DNA from: Actimicrobium sp047621665
Lineage (GTDB): Bacteria; Pseudomonadota; Gammaproteobacteria; Burkholderiales; Burkholderiaceae_D
NCBI GenBank assembly: GCA_047621665.1
Contig: JBLHMB010000013.1
Location: 1 to 64,000 of the forward strand
DNA: 64,000 nucleotides
Direction: 5' to 3'
Translations under genes and position numbers: made by a program
In this document: in pieces, positions 44,220 through 54,474 of the stretch
Layout of the letters: the number at the start of each line of letters is the position of its first letter
How positions within the stretch are numbered: the stretch's first letter is position 1
The notes under the pieces: model-generated
What the model was told of the DNA's origin: nothing
The model's input: the letters and a program-made list of their open reading frames with translations, nothing else
Database searches by the model: none

Positions 44220-44247
44220 TATGTGCCGACTGCTCCGGGATAGTTCC
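44220..44247 (-). promoter_or_regulatory. HrpL-type promoter (hrp box) of the second MDRI gene
   Basis: Minus-strand GGAACT-N15-GCACATA, 55 bases upstream of the ATG at 44164. The first base of the -10 element departs from consensus (GCAC for CCAC). Confidence 0.7.
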
Positions 44248-44304
44248 GCCGGCAGCGACCACGTGGCTAGCTGCAACAGCGAAAAAGAGAAAAAATTGGC
44301 GGGG

Positions 44305-44344
44305 AAATGAGATGAAATGAGAGGAAATGAGAGAGGAAATGAGA
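44305..44344. repeat. short direct repeats of AAATGAGA
   Basis: AAATGAGA occurs four times at 44305, 44315, 44325 and 44337, spaced 10-12 bases, about one DNA turn. It lies between the end of the 222-residue gene (44453) and the hrp box at 44220. It may be neutral low-complexity sequence or a phased protein-binding array upstream of that promoter. Confidence 0.55.
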
Positions 44345-44452
44345 GAGGAAGAAAAAGCGGTAGTGAAACAGCACAACGGACGTGCGCTAACCTGACCTGC
44401 CTGGTTCAACGACCGGAGGCAGAAGTGGCAGCCGGCAGGCCGCGCTATTGCC

Positions 44453-45121
44453 TCAGTCAGGCGCGAGAATACCTGTCTGACGCAGGTCTTCGATAATTTG
44501 CTTGGTGCGGCAATCAATGAGCTGCCGGACAACGTCGACATCCTTGCTGCGGGCGGTTTGAAAATCAGCCGATTGCTGCTCGCGCTGAACCAGCAACGGT
44601 CCGAGTTTGGCTTGCTGACTGGCAGCCTGACTGGCAATATCACGCGCCACCACCAGCTTGGCTGCGTCAACCCGCTGCAAGCCCTCCAGCGCATCCGCCA
44701 CGGCATCCATACAATCGAACTCGAACTCGACACTCCTCAGGATCTGGCCGGACAATGCGGCGCGCTGCCGCGTCTGCTCCGGGCAATCCGCACTGATGGA
44801 CTCGGGGAGCGTCCGATAACGCGTCAGCAACTCCCGGGTGGCGGCGATCGCCACGCGCAGCGTGATGCTGGCATCGGTAGCGACTTCGCTCAAGGCAGAC
44901 TCAACCGGACGAGTCTGGCTTGCCTGCTGAAATTTTTTGAAAGCGTGACTACTTTTCCTGAGCGCTTGTTCAGTGCGGATGGCTGCACCGTCCTTCCTGA
45001 TGAAGGCGAGAGAGCTAATCCGGTCCGGGACTGCCTGGGTGACGGACCCCGGTTCGGTTCGAACGATGACCGGCGATAGGACCCAGGGACGTTTCGATAC
45101 GGAATCAAAGTATTTAGGCAT
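44453..45121 (-). CDS. unrecognised helical protein with consensus hrp-box promoter
   Basis: The 222-residue protein (start MPKYFDSVSKRPW) is mostly alpha-helical with heptad-like stretches, for example QILRSVEFEFDCMDAVADALEGL and QQAKLGPLLVQREQQSADF. It has no signal peptide, membrane helix or known domain. The start at 45121 is preferred to 45154 because the shorter form leaves a normal leader after the promoter, but the ribosome site is weak in both cases. It has the best hrp box of the cluster (45184-45211). It is the first gene of the island and is followed on the same strand by the two MDRI genes. Role as effector, helper or chaperone is open. Confidence 0.7.
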   Translation of the reverse strand: MPKYFDSVSKRPWVLSPVIVRTEPGSVTQAVPDRISSLAFIRKDGAAIRTEQALRKSSHAFKKFQQASQTRPVESALSEVATDASITLRVAIAATRELLTRYRTLPESISADCPEQTRQRAALSGQILRSVEFEFDCMDAVADALEGLQRVDAAKLVVARDIASQAASQQAKLGPLLVQREQQSADFQTARSKDVDVVRQLIDCRTKQIIEDLRQTGILAPD

Positions 45122-45183
45122 GGTTGTCAGCGGCAATTTGCAGGAACATTCCAAATTGCAACTTTAAAAGTGGGGTATGGATT

Positions 45184-45211
45184 TGAGTGGCGTGATGGCG
45201 TCATCGGTTCC
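45184..45211 (-). promoter_or_regulatory. consensus HrpL-type promoter (hrp box) of the 222-residue gene
   Basis: Minus-strand GGAACC-N15-CCACTCA is an exact match to the hrp-box consensus GGAACC-N15/16-CCACNNA. It lies 62 bases upstream of the ATG at 45121. Confidence 0.87.
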
Positions 45212-45242
45212 AGCAAACCGTACTTTTTTCTACCCGGCCGGA

Positions 45243-45260
45243 GACGCCGCAACCGGCGTC
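45243..45260 (-). terminator. stem-loop after mvaB
   Basis: GACGCCG and CGGCGTC pair around a four-base loop, 33 bases past the stop of the HMG-CoA lyase gene. No T-run follows, so termination is uncertain. Confidence 0.35.
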
Positions 45261-45293
45261 TACCGTCAAGTTATCAGCGGGCGTTGCCACGGC

Positions 45294-46202
45294 TTAGCGA
45301 ACCCGTGCCGCCACGATGGCATTCCCGGCCCGGCTCACGGCCTTGCGCCCGAGATACTGCGAGATGAACTGCCCGGCATCGACGACCGCATCGAGATCAA
45401 TGCCGGTAGTGATACCCAGTCCTTGCATCAGGTACAGCACGTCCTCGGTGGCGACATTGCCGGTCGCTCCCTTGGCATACGGACAGCCGCCCAAGCCAGC
45501 CACCGACGCGTGGAAGATCGCCACACCCACTTCCAGGCTGGCGTAAATATTGGCCAGCGCCTGCCCGTACGTGTCATGGAAATGTCCCGATAATTGCGCC
45601 AGCGGAAATTCCTGTGCTGCGCGCTGCATGACGGCCTGCACCTGATGCGGGGTGCCCACGCCGATGGTGTCGGCAATATCGATCTCATCGCAGCCCAGTG
45701 CCTGCAGCCGCGCCACCACGTCGGCCACGCTATCAAGCGACACCGTGCCTTGATACGGACAACCCATCGCGCAACTGATGCTGCCGCGCAAGCGCATGCC
45801 GTTATGTTTGGCCGCCGCAGCGACCGCACGGAACCGGTCGATCGATTCGGCAATCGAGCAGTTGATGTTTTTTTGCGAGAAGGCTTCGGAGGCCGAGCCA
45901 AAGATCACGACTTCATCAGCCCGCGCCAGCAATGCGGCATCGAACCCCTGCATGTTCGGTGTCAGCGCCGAATACACCACGCCGTCGCCGCGCACGATCT
46001 GCGCCATCACGTCGGCCGAGGTGGCCATTTGCGGCACCCACTTCGGCGAGACAAACGAGGCGGCTTCGATGTTGCGAAACCCGGCTTGGGTGAGCCGGTC
46101 GACCAAGGCGATCTTGATCGCGGCGGGGATAGTCTGGGCTTCGTTCTGCAGGCCGTCGCGCGGGCCGACTTCGACAAGTTTGACGTGGGTGGGCAGACTC
46201 AT
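45294..46202 (-). CDS. mvaB: hydroxymethylglutaryl-CoA lyase
   Basis: The 302-residue enzyme cleaves HMG-CoA to acetyl-CoA and acetoacetate, the last specific step of leucine breakdown. The signature is clear: VEVGPRDGLQNE at the start, metal-binding HFHD in LSGHFHDTYG, and the catalytic cysteine loop VAGLGGCPYAKGATGNVATED. The start at 46202 is preceded by AAGGA. It is separated by a single base from the upstream dehydrogenase stop, so it is the last gene of the operon. Confidence 0.95.
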   Translation of the reverse strand: MSLPTHVKLVEVGPRDGLQNEAQTIPAAIKIALVDRLTQAGFRNIEAASFVSPKWVPQMATSADVMAQIVRGDGVVYSALTPNMQGFDAALLARADEVVIFGSASEAFSQKNINCSIAESIDRFRAVAAAAKHNGMRLRGSISCAMGCPYQGTVSLDSVADVVARLQALGCDEIDIADTIGVGTPHQVQAVMQRAAQEFPLAQLSGHFHDTYGQALANIYASLEVGVAIFHASVAGLGGCPYAKGATGNVATEDVLYLMQGLGITTGIDLDAVVDAGQFISQYLGRKAVSRAGNAIVAARVR

Positions 46203-46203
46203 C

Positions 46204-47133
46204 TCAATATCCTTTCGTGCGATCGACCAGACCGGCAACCGGCTGGCCACGCTCCATCTGTTTGATCTTGGCGGCGATCTGCCGCACGCTGTCGCCGCGC
46301 AGGGTCAGCGCGGAAATATGTGGCGTGATCGTGATGCGCGGCTGGTTCCAGAACGGGTGGTCGGACGGCAGCGGTTCCTCCCGGAACACATCAAGTGTCG
46401 CGCCGCCCAGATGGCCTTCGTCGAGCAAATCCAGCAAATCCTGTTCGACCAGATGCGCACCACGCGCCACATTGACCAGATACGCGCCCTTGGGTAGTTT
46501 GGCCAGCGTGGCACGATCGAGCAGGTCAGTGGTCTGCGGCGTGAGCGGCAACACACAGACCAGCACTTGCGATTGCGCCAGAAAATCATCAAGCTCATCT
46601 GCACCGGCATGCGATTGCACACCGGCGATCTCCTTGCGACTGCGACTCCAGCCGCGCACCGGAAACTCCAGCGACAGCAACGCTTCGGCAATGCGCGTGC
46701 CGAGCACGCCCATACCCAGAATGCCGACCGAAAAATCTTCCTTGCGGCGCTGCTTCAGGAAGCGCCATTGGTGGTCGCGGGCCTGCGCCTCAAACTCGTC
46801 GAAACGGCGAAAATAGCGCAGTACCGCATGGCTGACATACTCGGCCATCTGCATCGCCATGCCGGCATCATCGAGCCGCACCACCGGCACGCCGGCCGGC
46901 AGCGCATCACCAAGTTGCAAGATGGCGTCGACGCCGGCACCAAGATTGAAAATCGCCTTCAGATCGGTGCGGCCCTGCAGCATCGCCGCCGGTGGTTTCC
47001 AGACCACGGCGTAATCGGCCGGAGCGCTATCGCCCTCGTGCCAGACCCGCACATCGGCCAGCGGCAGCGTGGTGTGCAGTTCGGCCAGCCACTGTTCGGC
47101 AGCACCCCCATCGGCATAAAAAAGTATTTGCAT
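46204..47133 (-). CDS. ghrA: glyoxylate/hydroxypyruvate reductase A-type D-2-hydroxyacid dehydrogenase
   Basis: The 309-residue enzyme has the Rossmann motif GILGMGVLGTRIAEAL and the catalytic residues of the D-isomer hydroxyacid dehydrogenase family (arginine in VARGAHL, glutamate in DVFREEPLP, histidine in TPHISA). Closest by pattern to GhrA, which reduces glyoxylate and hydroxypyruvate with NADPH. It lies between the carboxylase subunit gene and mvaB in a leucine cluster where it has no obvious step, so it may act on a side product or just be carried along. Confidence 0.87.
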   Translation of the reverse strand: MQILFYADGGAAEQWLAELHTTLPLADVRVWHEGDSAPADYAVVWKPPAAMLQGRTDLKAIFNLGAGVDAILQLGDALPAGVPVVRLDDAGMAMQMAEYVSHAVLRYFRRFDEFEAQARDHQWRFLKQRRKEDFSVGILGMGVLGTRIAEALLSLEFPVRGWSRSRKEIAGVQSHAGADELDDFLAQSQVLVCVLPLTPQTTDLLDRATLAKLPKGAYLVNVARGAHLVEQDLLDLLDEGHLGGATLDVFREEPLPSDHPFWNQPRITITPHISALTLRGDSVRQIAAKIKQMERGQPVAGLVDRTKGY

Positions 47134-47142
47134 GAAGCCTCC

Positions 47143-49143
<2,001 letters not shown>

Positions 49144-49237
49144 GGTGGTCTCGTTGTTGTGGTTGTTGTTTGGTGTTTCTGCTACCTGTTCCTGTGTCGT
49201 TTTAACCAACCGCCGCAAACACCCCCGGCAGCAACCA

Positions 49238-49287
49238 GGGTCAGAGTTTTTTTTCGCGATGCCTTTCCGCGAAAATTACTCTGACCC
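49238..49287. repeat. GGGTCAGAG palindromic repeat, copy 1
   Basis: About 50 bases with GGGTCAGAGT at one end and ACTCTGACCC at the other, and inner arms TTTTTTCGCG / CGCGAAAAT. It lies in the 330-base gap between liuD and bioB, where I see no gene. It is in the opposite orientation to copies 2-5. Confidence 0.85.
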
Positions 49288-49365
49288 TGCTTGCGGATTC
49301 CGGAGCAGGGCTAGTCGCGGCCGTCGCTGCTGTTGCGCGATGACTATTCTCCGTAGCCCGTTTTC

Positions 49366-49416
49366 GGGGTCAGAGTAATTTTCGCGATGAAGTCTGCGAA
49401 AAAAAACTCTGACCCC
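49366..49416. repeat. GGGTCAGAG palindromic repeat, copy 2
   Basis: Same element as at 49238-49287, here GGGGTCAGAGTAATTTTCGC followed by TGCGAAAAAAAACTCTGACC, in the same gap, inverted relative to copy 1. The two copies could also pair with each other in a transcript. Confidence 0.85.
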
Positions 49417-49473
49417 GAAAACTCCTGTTCTCTTGCGCTATCTCTCTGAACTACAAGGCCCTAACCCTGCACA

Positions 49474-50484
49474 TCAATGACACCCTTCGGCTTCGATCTT
49501 GGTCGCGCGCGTACGCATGCCGAGCTTGGCCAATAAAGCCTGGTCCTCTTCGACTTCCGGATTGCCGGTCGTGAGCAATTTGTCGCCATAAAAAATCGAA
49601 TTCGCACCCGCCAGAAAACACATCGCCTGCACCGCTTCGCCCATTTGCCGACGTCCGGCCGACAAGCGCACGCGTGCGGTCGGCATCGTGATCCGGGCAA
49701 CAGCAATAGTGCGGACGAATTCGAGCGGATCGAGCGCCTCGGAACCATACAGCGGCGTCCCTTCAACCTGCACCAGATGATTGACCGGCACCGATTCGGG
49801 ATACGGCGTCAGGTTGGCCAGTTGCGCGACCAGTCCGGCGCGTTGCAGGCGCGATTCGCCCATGCCGACAATGCCGCCGCAGCAGACCTTGATGCCGGCA
49901 CCGCGCACGCGACCGAGCGTGTCGAGACGGTGCTGGTAATCACGCGTCGAGATCACATTGCTGTAAAACTCGGGTGCGGTGTCGAGATTGTGGTTGTAGT
50001 AATCGAGGCCGGCTTCCTTGAGTTTTTCGGCCTGACCGACACCCAGCATGCCCAGCGTGGCGCAAGTTTCCAGACCCAGCGCCTTGACTTCACGAACCAT
50101 TTCTTCGACCTGCTCGAGGTCGCGGTCTTTCGGTTCGCGCCATGCGGCACCCATGCAAAAGCGCGTCGCGCCGTGCGCCTTGGCCTGACGGGCAGCTTCC
50201 AGCACGGTGGCCAGCGGCAGGATTTTTTGCGCGGTCACGCCGGTGTCGTAACGCGCTGCTTGCGGGCAGTATCCGCAATCTTCCGGGCAACCGCCGGTCT
50301 TGATCGACAGCAGCGTGGCCAGTTCAACTTCGGTCGGATCGAAATGTTCGCGGTGCACTTGCTGGGCCCGGAACAGCAATTCGTTGAACGGTAAATTGAA
50401 CAGCGCGAGTACGTCTTCGACCGGCCAGGCAGTGGCAACAATGGCCGGGGTGGCAGCTTGAAAAGCGATGGTCTGTGATGTCAT
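49474..50484 (-). CDS. bioB: biotin synthase
   Basis: The 336-residue radical SAM enzyme inserts sulphur into dethiobiotin to give biotin. The iron-sulphur cysteines are Cys66, Cys70 and Cys73 in GGCPEDCGYCPQ, and VCCGGIVGMGE and RLSAGRRQMGE match BioB. Its placement between the carboxylase genes is notable, because methylcrotonyl-CoA carboxylase needs covalently bound biotin; no other biotin-synthesis gene is present in the window. Confidence 0.96.
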   Translation of the reverse strand: MTSQTIAFQAATPAIVATAWPVEDVLALFNLPFNELLFRAQQVHREHFDPTEVELATLLSIKTGGCPEDCGYCPQAARYDTGVTAQKILPLATVLEAARQAKAHGATRFCMGAAWREPKDRDLEQVEEMVREVKALGLETCATLGMLGVGQAEKLKEAGLDYYNHNLDTAPEFYSNVISTRDYQHRLDTLGRVRGAGIKVCCGGIVGMGESRLQRAGLVAQLANLTPYPESVPVNHLVQVEGTPLYGSEALDPLEFVRTIAVARITMPTARVRLSAGRRQMGEAVQAMCFLAGANSIFYGDKLLTTGNPEVEEDQALLAKLGMRTRATKIEAEGCH

Positions 50485-50515
50485 GAAAATTGTCCTGATA
50501 AGTAAATGGGTGAAC

Positions 50516-51307
50516 TCAAGTCAGCCAGGCTGGCTTGCGTTTCTCGAGAAAGGACCGGACGCCTTCGCGTCCCTGGGTCGATGCGCGGACCGTGGCGATG
50601 CGCTCTGCCGTATCGGCGATGAGCGCGTCGGTAATCGGTGCACCGGCGATGTCGCGCACCAGTCGCTTGGCTTCGCGTACCGCATCCGGACTGGCTGACA
50701 CCAGTGCCTTGACGATGCCGGCGACGCTGGCATCAAGCGTTGTGGCCGGTACCGATTGTGCAACAAAACCGATGCGCAGTGCCTCGGCCGCATCGAACCG
50801 TTCGGCCGTCAGAAAATAACGCCGTGCCGCATTGTCACCCATCGCCTTGATCACGTACGGAGAAATCGTCGCCGGGATCAGGCCGAGCTTCACTTCGGAC
50901 AAGCAAAATTGGGCGTGATCGGCGGCCACGGCGATGTCACAGACCGCCACCAGCCCCATGCCGCCGGCATAGCAATCGCCCTGCACGCTGGCGACGACCG
51001 GCTTGGGACACAAGTAAATTGTGCGCAACATGATCGCGAGCCGGCCTGCATCGGCGAGATTTTCGGCATCGCTGTAAGCGGCCATCTGCTTCATCCAGTT
51101 CAGGTCGGCACCGGCGCAGAACGCCACGCCTTCGGCCGCGAGCACGATGGCACGCACCGTCTCATCGGTGCCGAGCGCGGCGAACACATTGGTCAGCTCG
51201 GCGATGCTGGTTTCGTTGAAAGCATTGCGGACCTCGGGACGATTCAGTGTGACCGTGGCGACGCCGGCGGCGTGATGCAGAGTGAGATTTGAATAGGTCA
51301 TCGTCAT
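50516..51307 (-). CDS. liuC: methylglutaconyl-CoA hydratase (enoyl-CoA hydratase family)
   Basis: The 263-residue crotonase-fold enzyme has the oxyanion-hole region AFCAGADLNWMKQM and the catalytic region YAGGMGLVAVCDIAVA with SEVKLGLIPATISPYV. By position next to the carboxylase beta subunit it should hydrate 3-methylglutaconyl-CoA to HMG-CoA. The start at 51307 overlaps the upstream stop by one base (TGATG); a GTG one codon earlier is also possible. Confidence 0.9.
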   Translation of the reverse strand: MTMTYSNLTLHHAAGVATVTLNRPEVRNAFNETSIAELTNVFAALGTDETVRAIVLAAEGVAFCAGADLNWMKQMAAYSDAENLADAGRLAIMLRTIYLCPKPVVASVQGDCYAGGMGLVAVCDIAVAADHAQFCLSEVKLGLIPATISPYVIKAMGDNAARRYFLTAERFDAAEALRIGFVAQSVPATTLDASVAGIVKALVSASPDAVREAKRLVRDIAGAPITDALIADTAERIATVRASTQGREGVRSFLEKRKPAWLT

Positions 51308-52911
51308 CACATCCGGAACACGCCGAATTTGGTCTCGGCAATCGGCGCATTGAGCGCCGCGCTCAAGCCCAATGCCAGCACCTTGCGGGTATCAGCCGGG
51401 TCGATGACGCCGTCATCCCACAAGCGTGCCGAGGCGTAATACGGATGGCCCTGCTGTTCGTATTGATCGCGAATCGGTTGCTTGAAGGCCTCTTCTTCGA
51501 CCGCGCTCCACGCGCCGCCCTTGCCTTCGATGCCATCGCGCTTGACAGTGGCCAGCACGCTGGCAGCCTGATCGCCGCCCATCACCGAGATGCGCGCATT
51601 CGGCCACATCCACAAAAAGCGCGGCGAGAAAGCACGGCCGCACATGCCGTAATTGCCGGCACCAAAACTGCCACCGATGATGACGGTGAACTTCGGCACC
51701 GCAGCTGTCGCCACGGCGGTAACCATCTTCGCGCCATTGCGGGCGATGCCTTCGTTTTCGTATTTGCGGCCGACCATAAAGCCGGTAATGTTCTGCAAGA
51801 AGACCAGCGGGATCTTGCGCTGGCAGCACAGTTCGATGAAGTGCGCGCCCTTCAGCGCCGACTCCGAAAACAGGATGCCGTTGTTGGCGATGATCCCGAC
51901 CGGCATGCCGTGGATGTGCGCAAAACCGCACACCAGCGTGGTGCCGTAGCGCGCCTTGAATTCGTCGAACTCGCTGCCATCGACGATGCGGGCAATGACT
52001 TCGTTGATATCGAACGGCTTGCGGGTGTCGAGCGGAATGACGCCATACAGTTCTTCGGCCGGATAGTTCGGCGCGACGCTAGCGCGCAGGGCCAGCTGCT
52101 CGGGCTTGCGGCGGTTCAGGTTGGACACGATGGTGCGTGCCAGCGACAGCGCGTGCAGGTCGTTTTGCGCGAGATGATCGACCACGCCGGACAGGCGCGT
52201 GTGGACGTCGCCGCCGCCAAGATCTTCGGCACTGACGACTTCGCCGGTGGCGGCTTTCACCAGCGGCGGGCCACCCAGAAAAATCGTGCCCTGATTTTTG
52301 ACGATGATCGATTCATCGCTCATCGCCGGCACGTACGCACCACCGGCGGTACACGACCCCATGACCACCGCGACTTGTGGAATCCCTTTGGCCGATAGCG
52401 TGGCCTGATTAAAAAAGATGCGGCCGAAATGGTCGCGATCAGGAAACACATCGTCCTGGTTCGGCAGGTTGGCACCACCGCTGTCGACCAGATAAATGCA
52501 GGGCAAGTTGTTCTGATCAGCCACTTCTTGCGCGCGCAAATGCTTCTTCACGGTCAGCGGGTAATACGTGCCGCCCTTGACGGTGGCATCGTTGCAGACG
52601 ATCACGCATTCGAGTCCGGCAACGCGGCCGATGCCGGTGATGATACCGGCCGACGGCGCGACGTTATCGTAGACATTGTGCGCGGCCAGTTGCGACAATT
52701 CGAGGAACGGTGTGCCGGGATCGAGCAGCATCATCACGCGGTCGCGCGGCAGCAATTTGCCGCGTCCGACATGTTTGGCACGGGCATCATCGCTGCCACC
52801 CAGCGCGATTTTTTCGACGGTGCGCTTGAGGTCATCGACCACGGCCTGGATCGCGGCGGCGTTGGCCTTGAACTCATCGGCGCGGGGATTGAGTTTGGAT
52901 TCGAGGATCAT
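51307..52911 (-). CDS. liuB: methylcrotonyl-CoA carboxylase beta subunit (carboxyltransferase)
   Basis: The 534-residue carboxyltransferase has the typical MCC beta sequence, including LVDSGGANLPNQDDVFPDRDHFGRIF, AVVMGSCTAGGAYVPAMSDE and GGSFGAGNYGMCGRAFSPRF. It transfers the carboxyl group from biotin to 3-methylcrotonyl-CoA. The start at 52911 (MILESKLNPRADEF) overlaps the ychJ-like stop by four bases, and its stop overlaps liuC, so the genes are tightly coupled. The alpha subunit is four kilobases downstream, beyond liuC and bioB. Confidence 0.95.
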   Translation of the reverse strand: MILESKLNPRADEFKANAAAIQAVVDDLKRTVEKIALGGSDDARAKHVGRGKLLPRDRVMMLLDPGTPFLELSQLAAHNVYDNVAPSAGIITGIGRVAGLECVIVCNDATVKGGTYYPLTVKKHLRAQEVADQNNLPCIYLVDSGGANLPNQDDVFPDRDHFGRIFFNQATLSAKGIPQVAVVMGSCTAGGAYVPAMSDESIIVKNQGTIFLGGPPLVKAATGEVVSAEDLGGGDVHTRLSGVVDHLAQNDLHALSLARTIVSNLNRRKPEQLALRASVAPNYPAEELYGVIPLDTRKPFDINEVIARIVDGSEFDEFKARYGTTLVCGFAHIHGMPVGIIANNGILFSESALKGAHFIELCCQRKIPLVFLQNITGFMVGRKYENEGIARNGAKMVTAVATAAVPKFTVIIGGSFGAGNYGMCGRAFSPRFLWMWPNARISVMGGDQAASVLATVKRDGIEGKGGAWSAVEEEAFKQPIRDQYEQQGHPYYASARLWDDGVIDPADTRKVLALGLSAALNAPIAETKFGVFRM

Positions 52912-53300
52912 GGTGTACGGGTACTTTCCGGAAAACTGCCATCCACATAAAACCAGCAACCCTGTTCGCGCACGAAGCGACTGACTTCGTGCAGGCGTTG
53001 GGCGCGGCCGTTGATCTTGTAGCGGGCGATGAATTCGACGATGGCGGCATCGCCGTCGGTACTGCTGTGGCGGATCTCGAGTCCCAGCCATTTGGTGCTG
53101 TCATCGGAGACGGCAACCGGCGCAGGACGCGTGCTCTTTGCCCACGTTGCAGCGATGTAGGCCTCGTCGTTGCGGGTGTAGGCGGTATAGCGCGAGCGCA
53201 TCAGTTGTTCGGCACTGGCCGCTGGCGTGCCGGCCAGAATCGGACCGCAGCAGGTTGCGTAGCCGGAGCCACCGCAGGGACAGGGTGCTGGTTTTGTCAT
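52908..53300 (-). CDS. YchJ-family protein with SEC-C-like cysteine motif
   Basis: The 130-residue protein begins MTKPAPCPCGGSGYATCCGP, the zinc-binding cysteine motif of YchJ/UPF0225 proteins, followed by the NTF2-like segment AEQLMRSRYTAYTRNDEAYI. Function is not established. It overlaps liuB by four bases and lies 25 bases from the acyl-CoA dehydrogenase, so it is part of the same transcript. Confidence 0.85.
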   Translation of the reverse strand: MTKPAPCPCGGSGYATCCGPILAGTPAASAEQLMRSRYTAYTRNDEAYIAATWAKSTRPAPVAVSDDSTKWLGLEIRHSSTDGDAAIVEFIARYKINGRAQRLHEVSRFVREQGCWFYVDGSFPESTRTP

Positions 53301-53325
53301 GGCGCTATCTTTGTTTGTGGTGTGC

Positions 53326-54456
53326 TCAAGCGAGGGCCCGGCCAATCAGGATCTTCTGGATATCGCTGGTGCCTTCGTAAATCTGGCAGACCCGCACATC
53401 GCGGTAAATCCGCTCGACCGGAAAATCGCTGACATAGCCATAGCCTCCATGAATCTGGATCGCGTCCGAACAGACCCGCTCGGCCATTTCGCTGGCGAAC
53501 AGTTTGGCCATCGCGGCTTCTTTCAGGCACGGCACGCCGGCATCTTTCAGGCTGGCGGCGTGCCAGGTCAATTGGCGCGCTGCTTCGAGTTGGGTGGCCA
53601 TGTCGGCCAGTTTGAACTGCACGGCCTGATGTTCGTAAATCGTCTTGCCAAAACTGCTGCGGTCCTTCGCATAGGCCAGCGCGGCATCGAACGCTGCGCG
53701 CGCCATGCCGACGGCTTGCGCGGCAATGCCGATGCGTCCGCCTTCGAGTCCCGACAACGCAATCCGGTAGCCCTGCCCTTCGTCGCCGATCAGATTGGCG
53801 GCGGGGATGCGGCAATGTTCGAACAGGATGGCAGCGGTGTCGGACGAATGCTGGCCGAGCTTGTCTTCGAGCCGGGTAACGACGTAACCCGGCGTGGCAG
53901 TCGGCACCCAGAACGCGCTGATGCCGCGCTTGCCGGCGGCCTTGTCGGTGACGGCCAGCACGATGGCGACATCGGCATGCTTGCCGCTGGTGATGAATTG
54001 CTTGGTGCCGTTGAGCACGTACTCGTCACCCTCGCGCACCGCCGTGGTCAGCAAACTGGAGGCGTCGCTACCGGCATGCGGCTCGGTCAGGCAAAACGCA
54101 CCGAGCATGGTTCCCTGTGCCAGCGGACGCAGCCATTGCTCCTGTTGCGCCGGATTCGCGTACATCATCGCGATACTGCAGACCGGACAATTGTTGACCG
54201 AGATAACGGTCGAGGTACCACCATCGCCGGCAGCGATTTCCTCGATCACCAGCGCCAGCGCCAGGTAATCCAGACCCGCGCCACCGAGCGCTTCGGGTAC
54301 CGCGACACCATACGCACCCAGCGCGGCCAGGCCGCGCAATTCTTCTTGCGGAAAATGGTGTTCCTTGTCCCAGCGTGCGGCATGCGGAACGAGGCGCTCC
54401 TGCGCAAAACTACGCAGGGCGTCGCGGATCATCTCGTGTTCGGGGCTCAGTTGCAT
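53326..54456 (-). CDS. short/branched-chain acyl-CoA dehydrogenase
   Basis: The 376-residue flavoprotein has the acyl-CoA dehydrogenase signatures (CLTEPHAGSDASSL, GGYGYVSDFPVERIYRD) and the catalytic glutamate in IYEGTSDIQ. It oxidises a short acyl-CoA; the exact chain is not clear. It is distinct from the isovaleryl-CoA dehydrogenase at 59688-60872. Confidence 0.92.
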   Translation of the reverse strand: MQLSPEHEMIRDALRSFAQERLVPHAARWDKEHHFPQEELRGLAALGAYGVAVPEALGGAGLDYLALALVIEEIAAGDGGTSTVISVNNCPVCSIAMMYANPAQQEQWLRPLAQGTMLGAFCLTEPHAGSDASSLLTTAVREGDEYVLNGTKQFITSGKHADVAIVLAVTDKAAGKRGISAFWVPTATPGYVVTRLEDKLGQHSSDTAAILFEHCRIPAANLIGDEGQGYRIALSGLEGGRIGIAAQAVGMARAAFDAALAYAKDRSSFGKTIYEHQAVQFKLADMATQLEAARQLTWHAASLKDAGVPCLKEAAMAKLFASEMAERVCSDAIQIHGGYGYVSDFPVERIYRDVRVCQIYEGTSDIQKILIGRALA

Positions 54457-54474
54457 CGTGTCTCCGGGGCGGTG

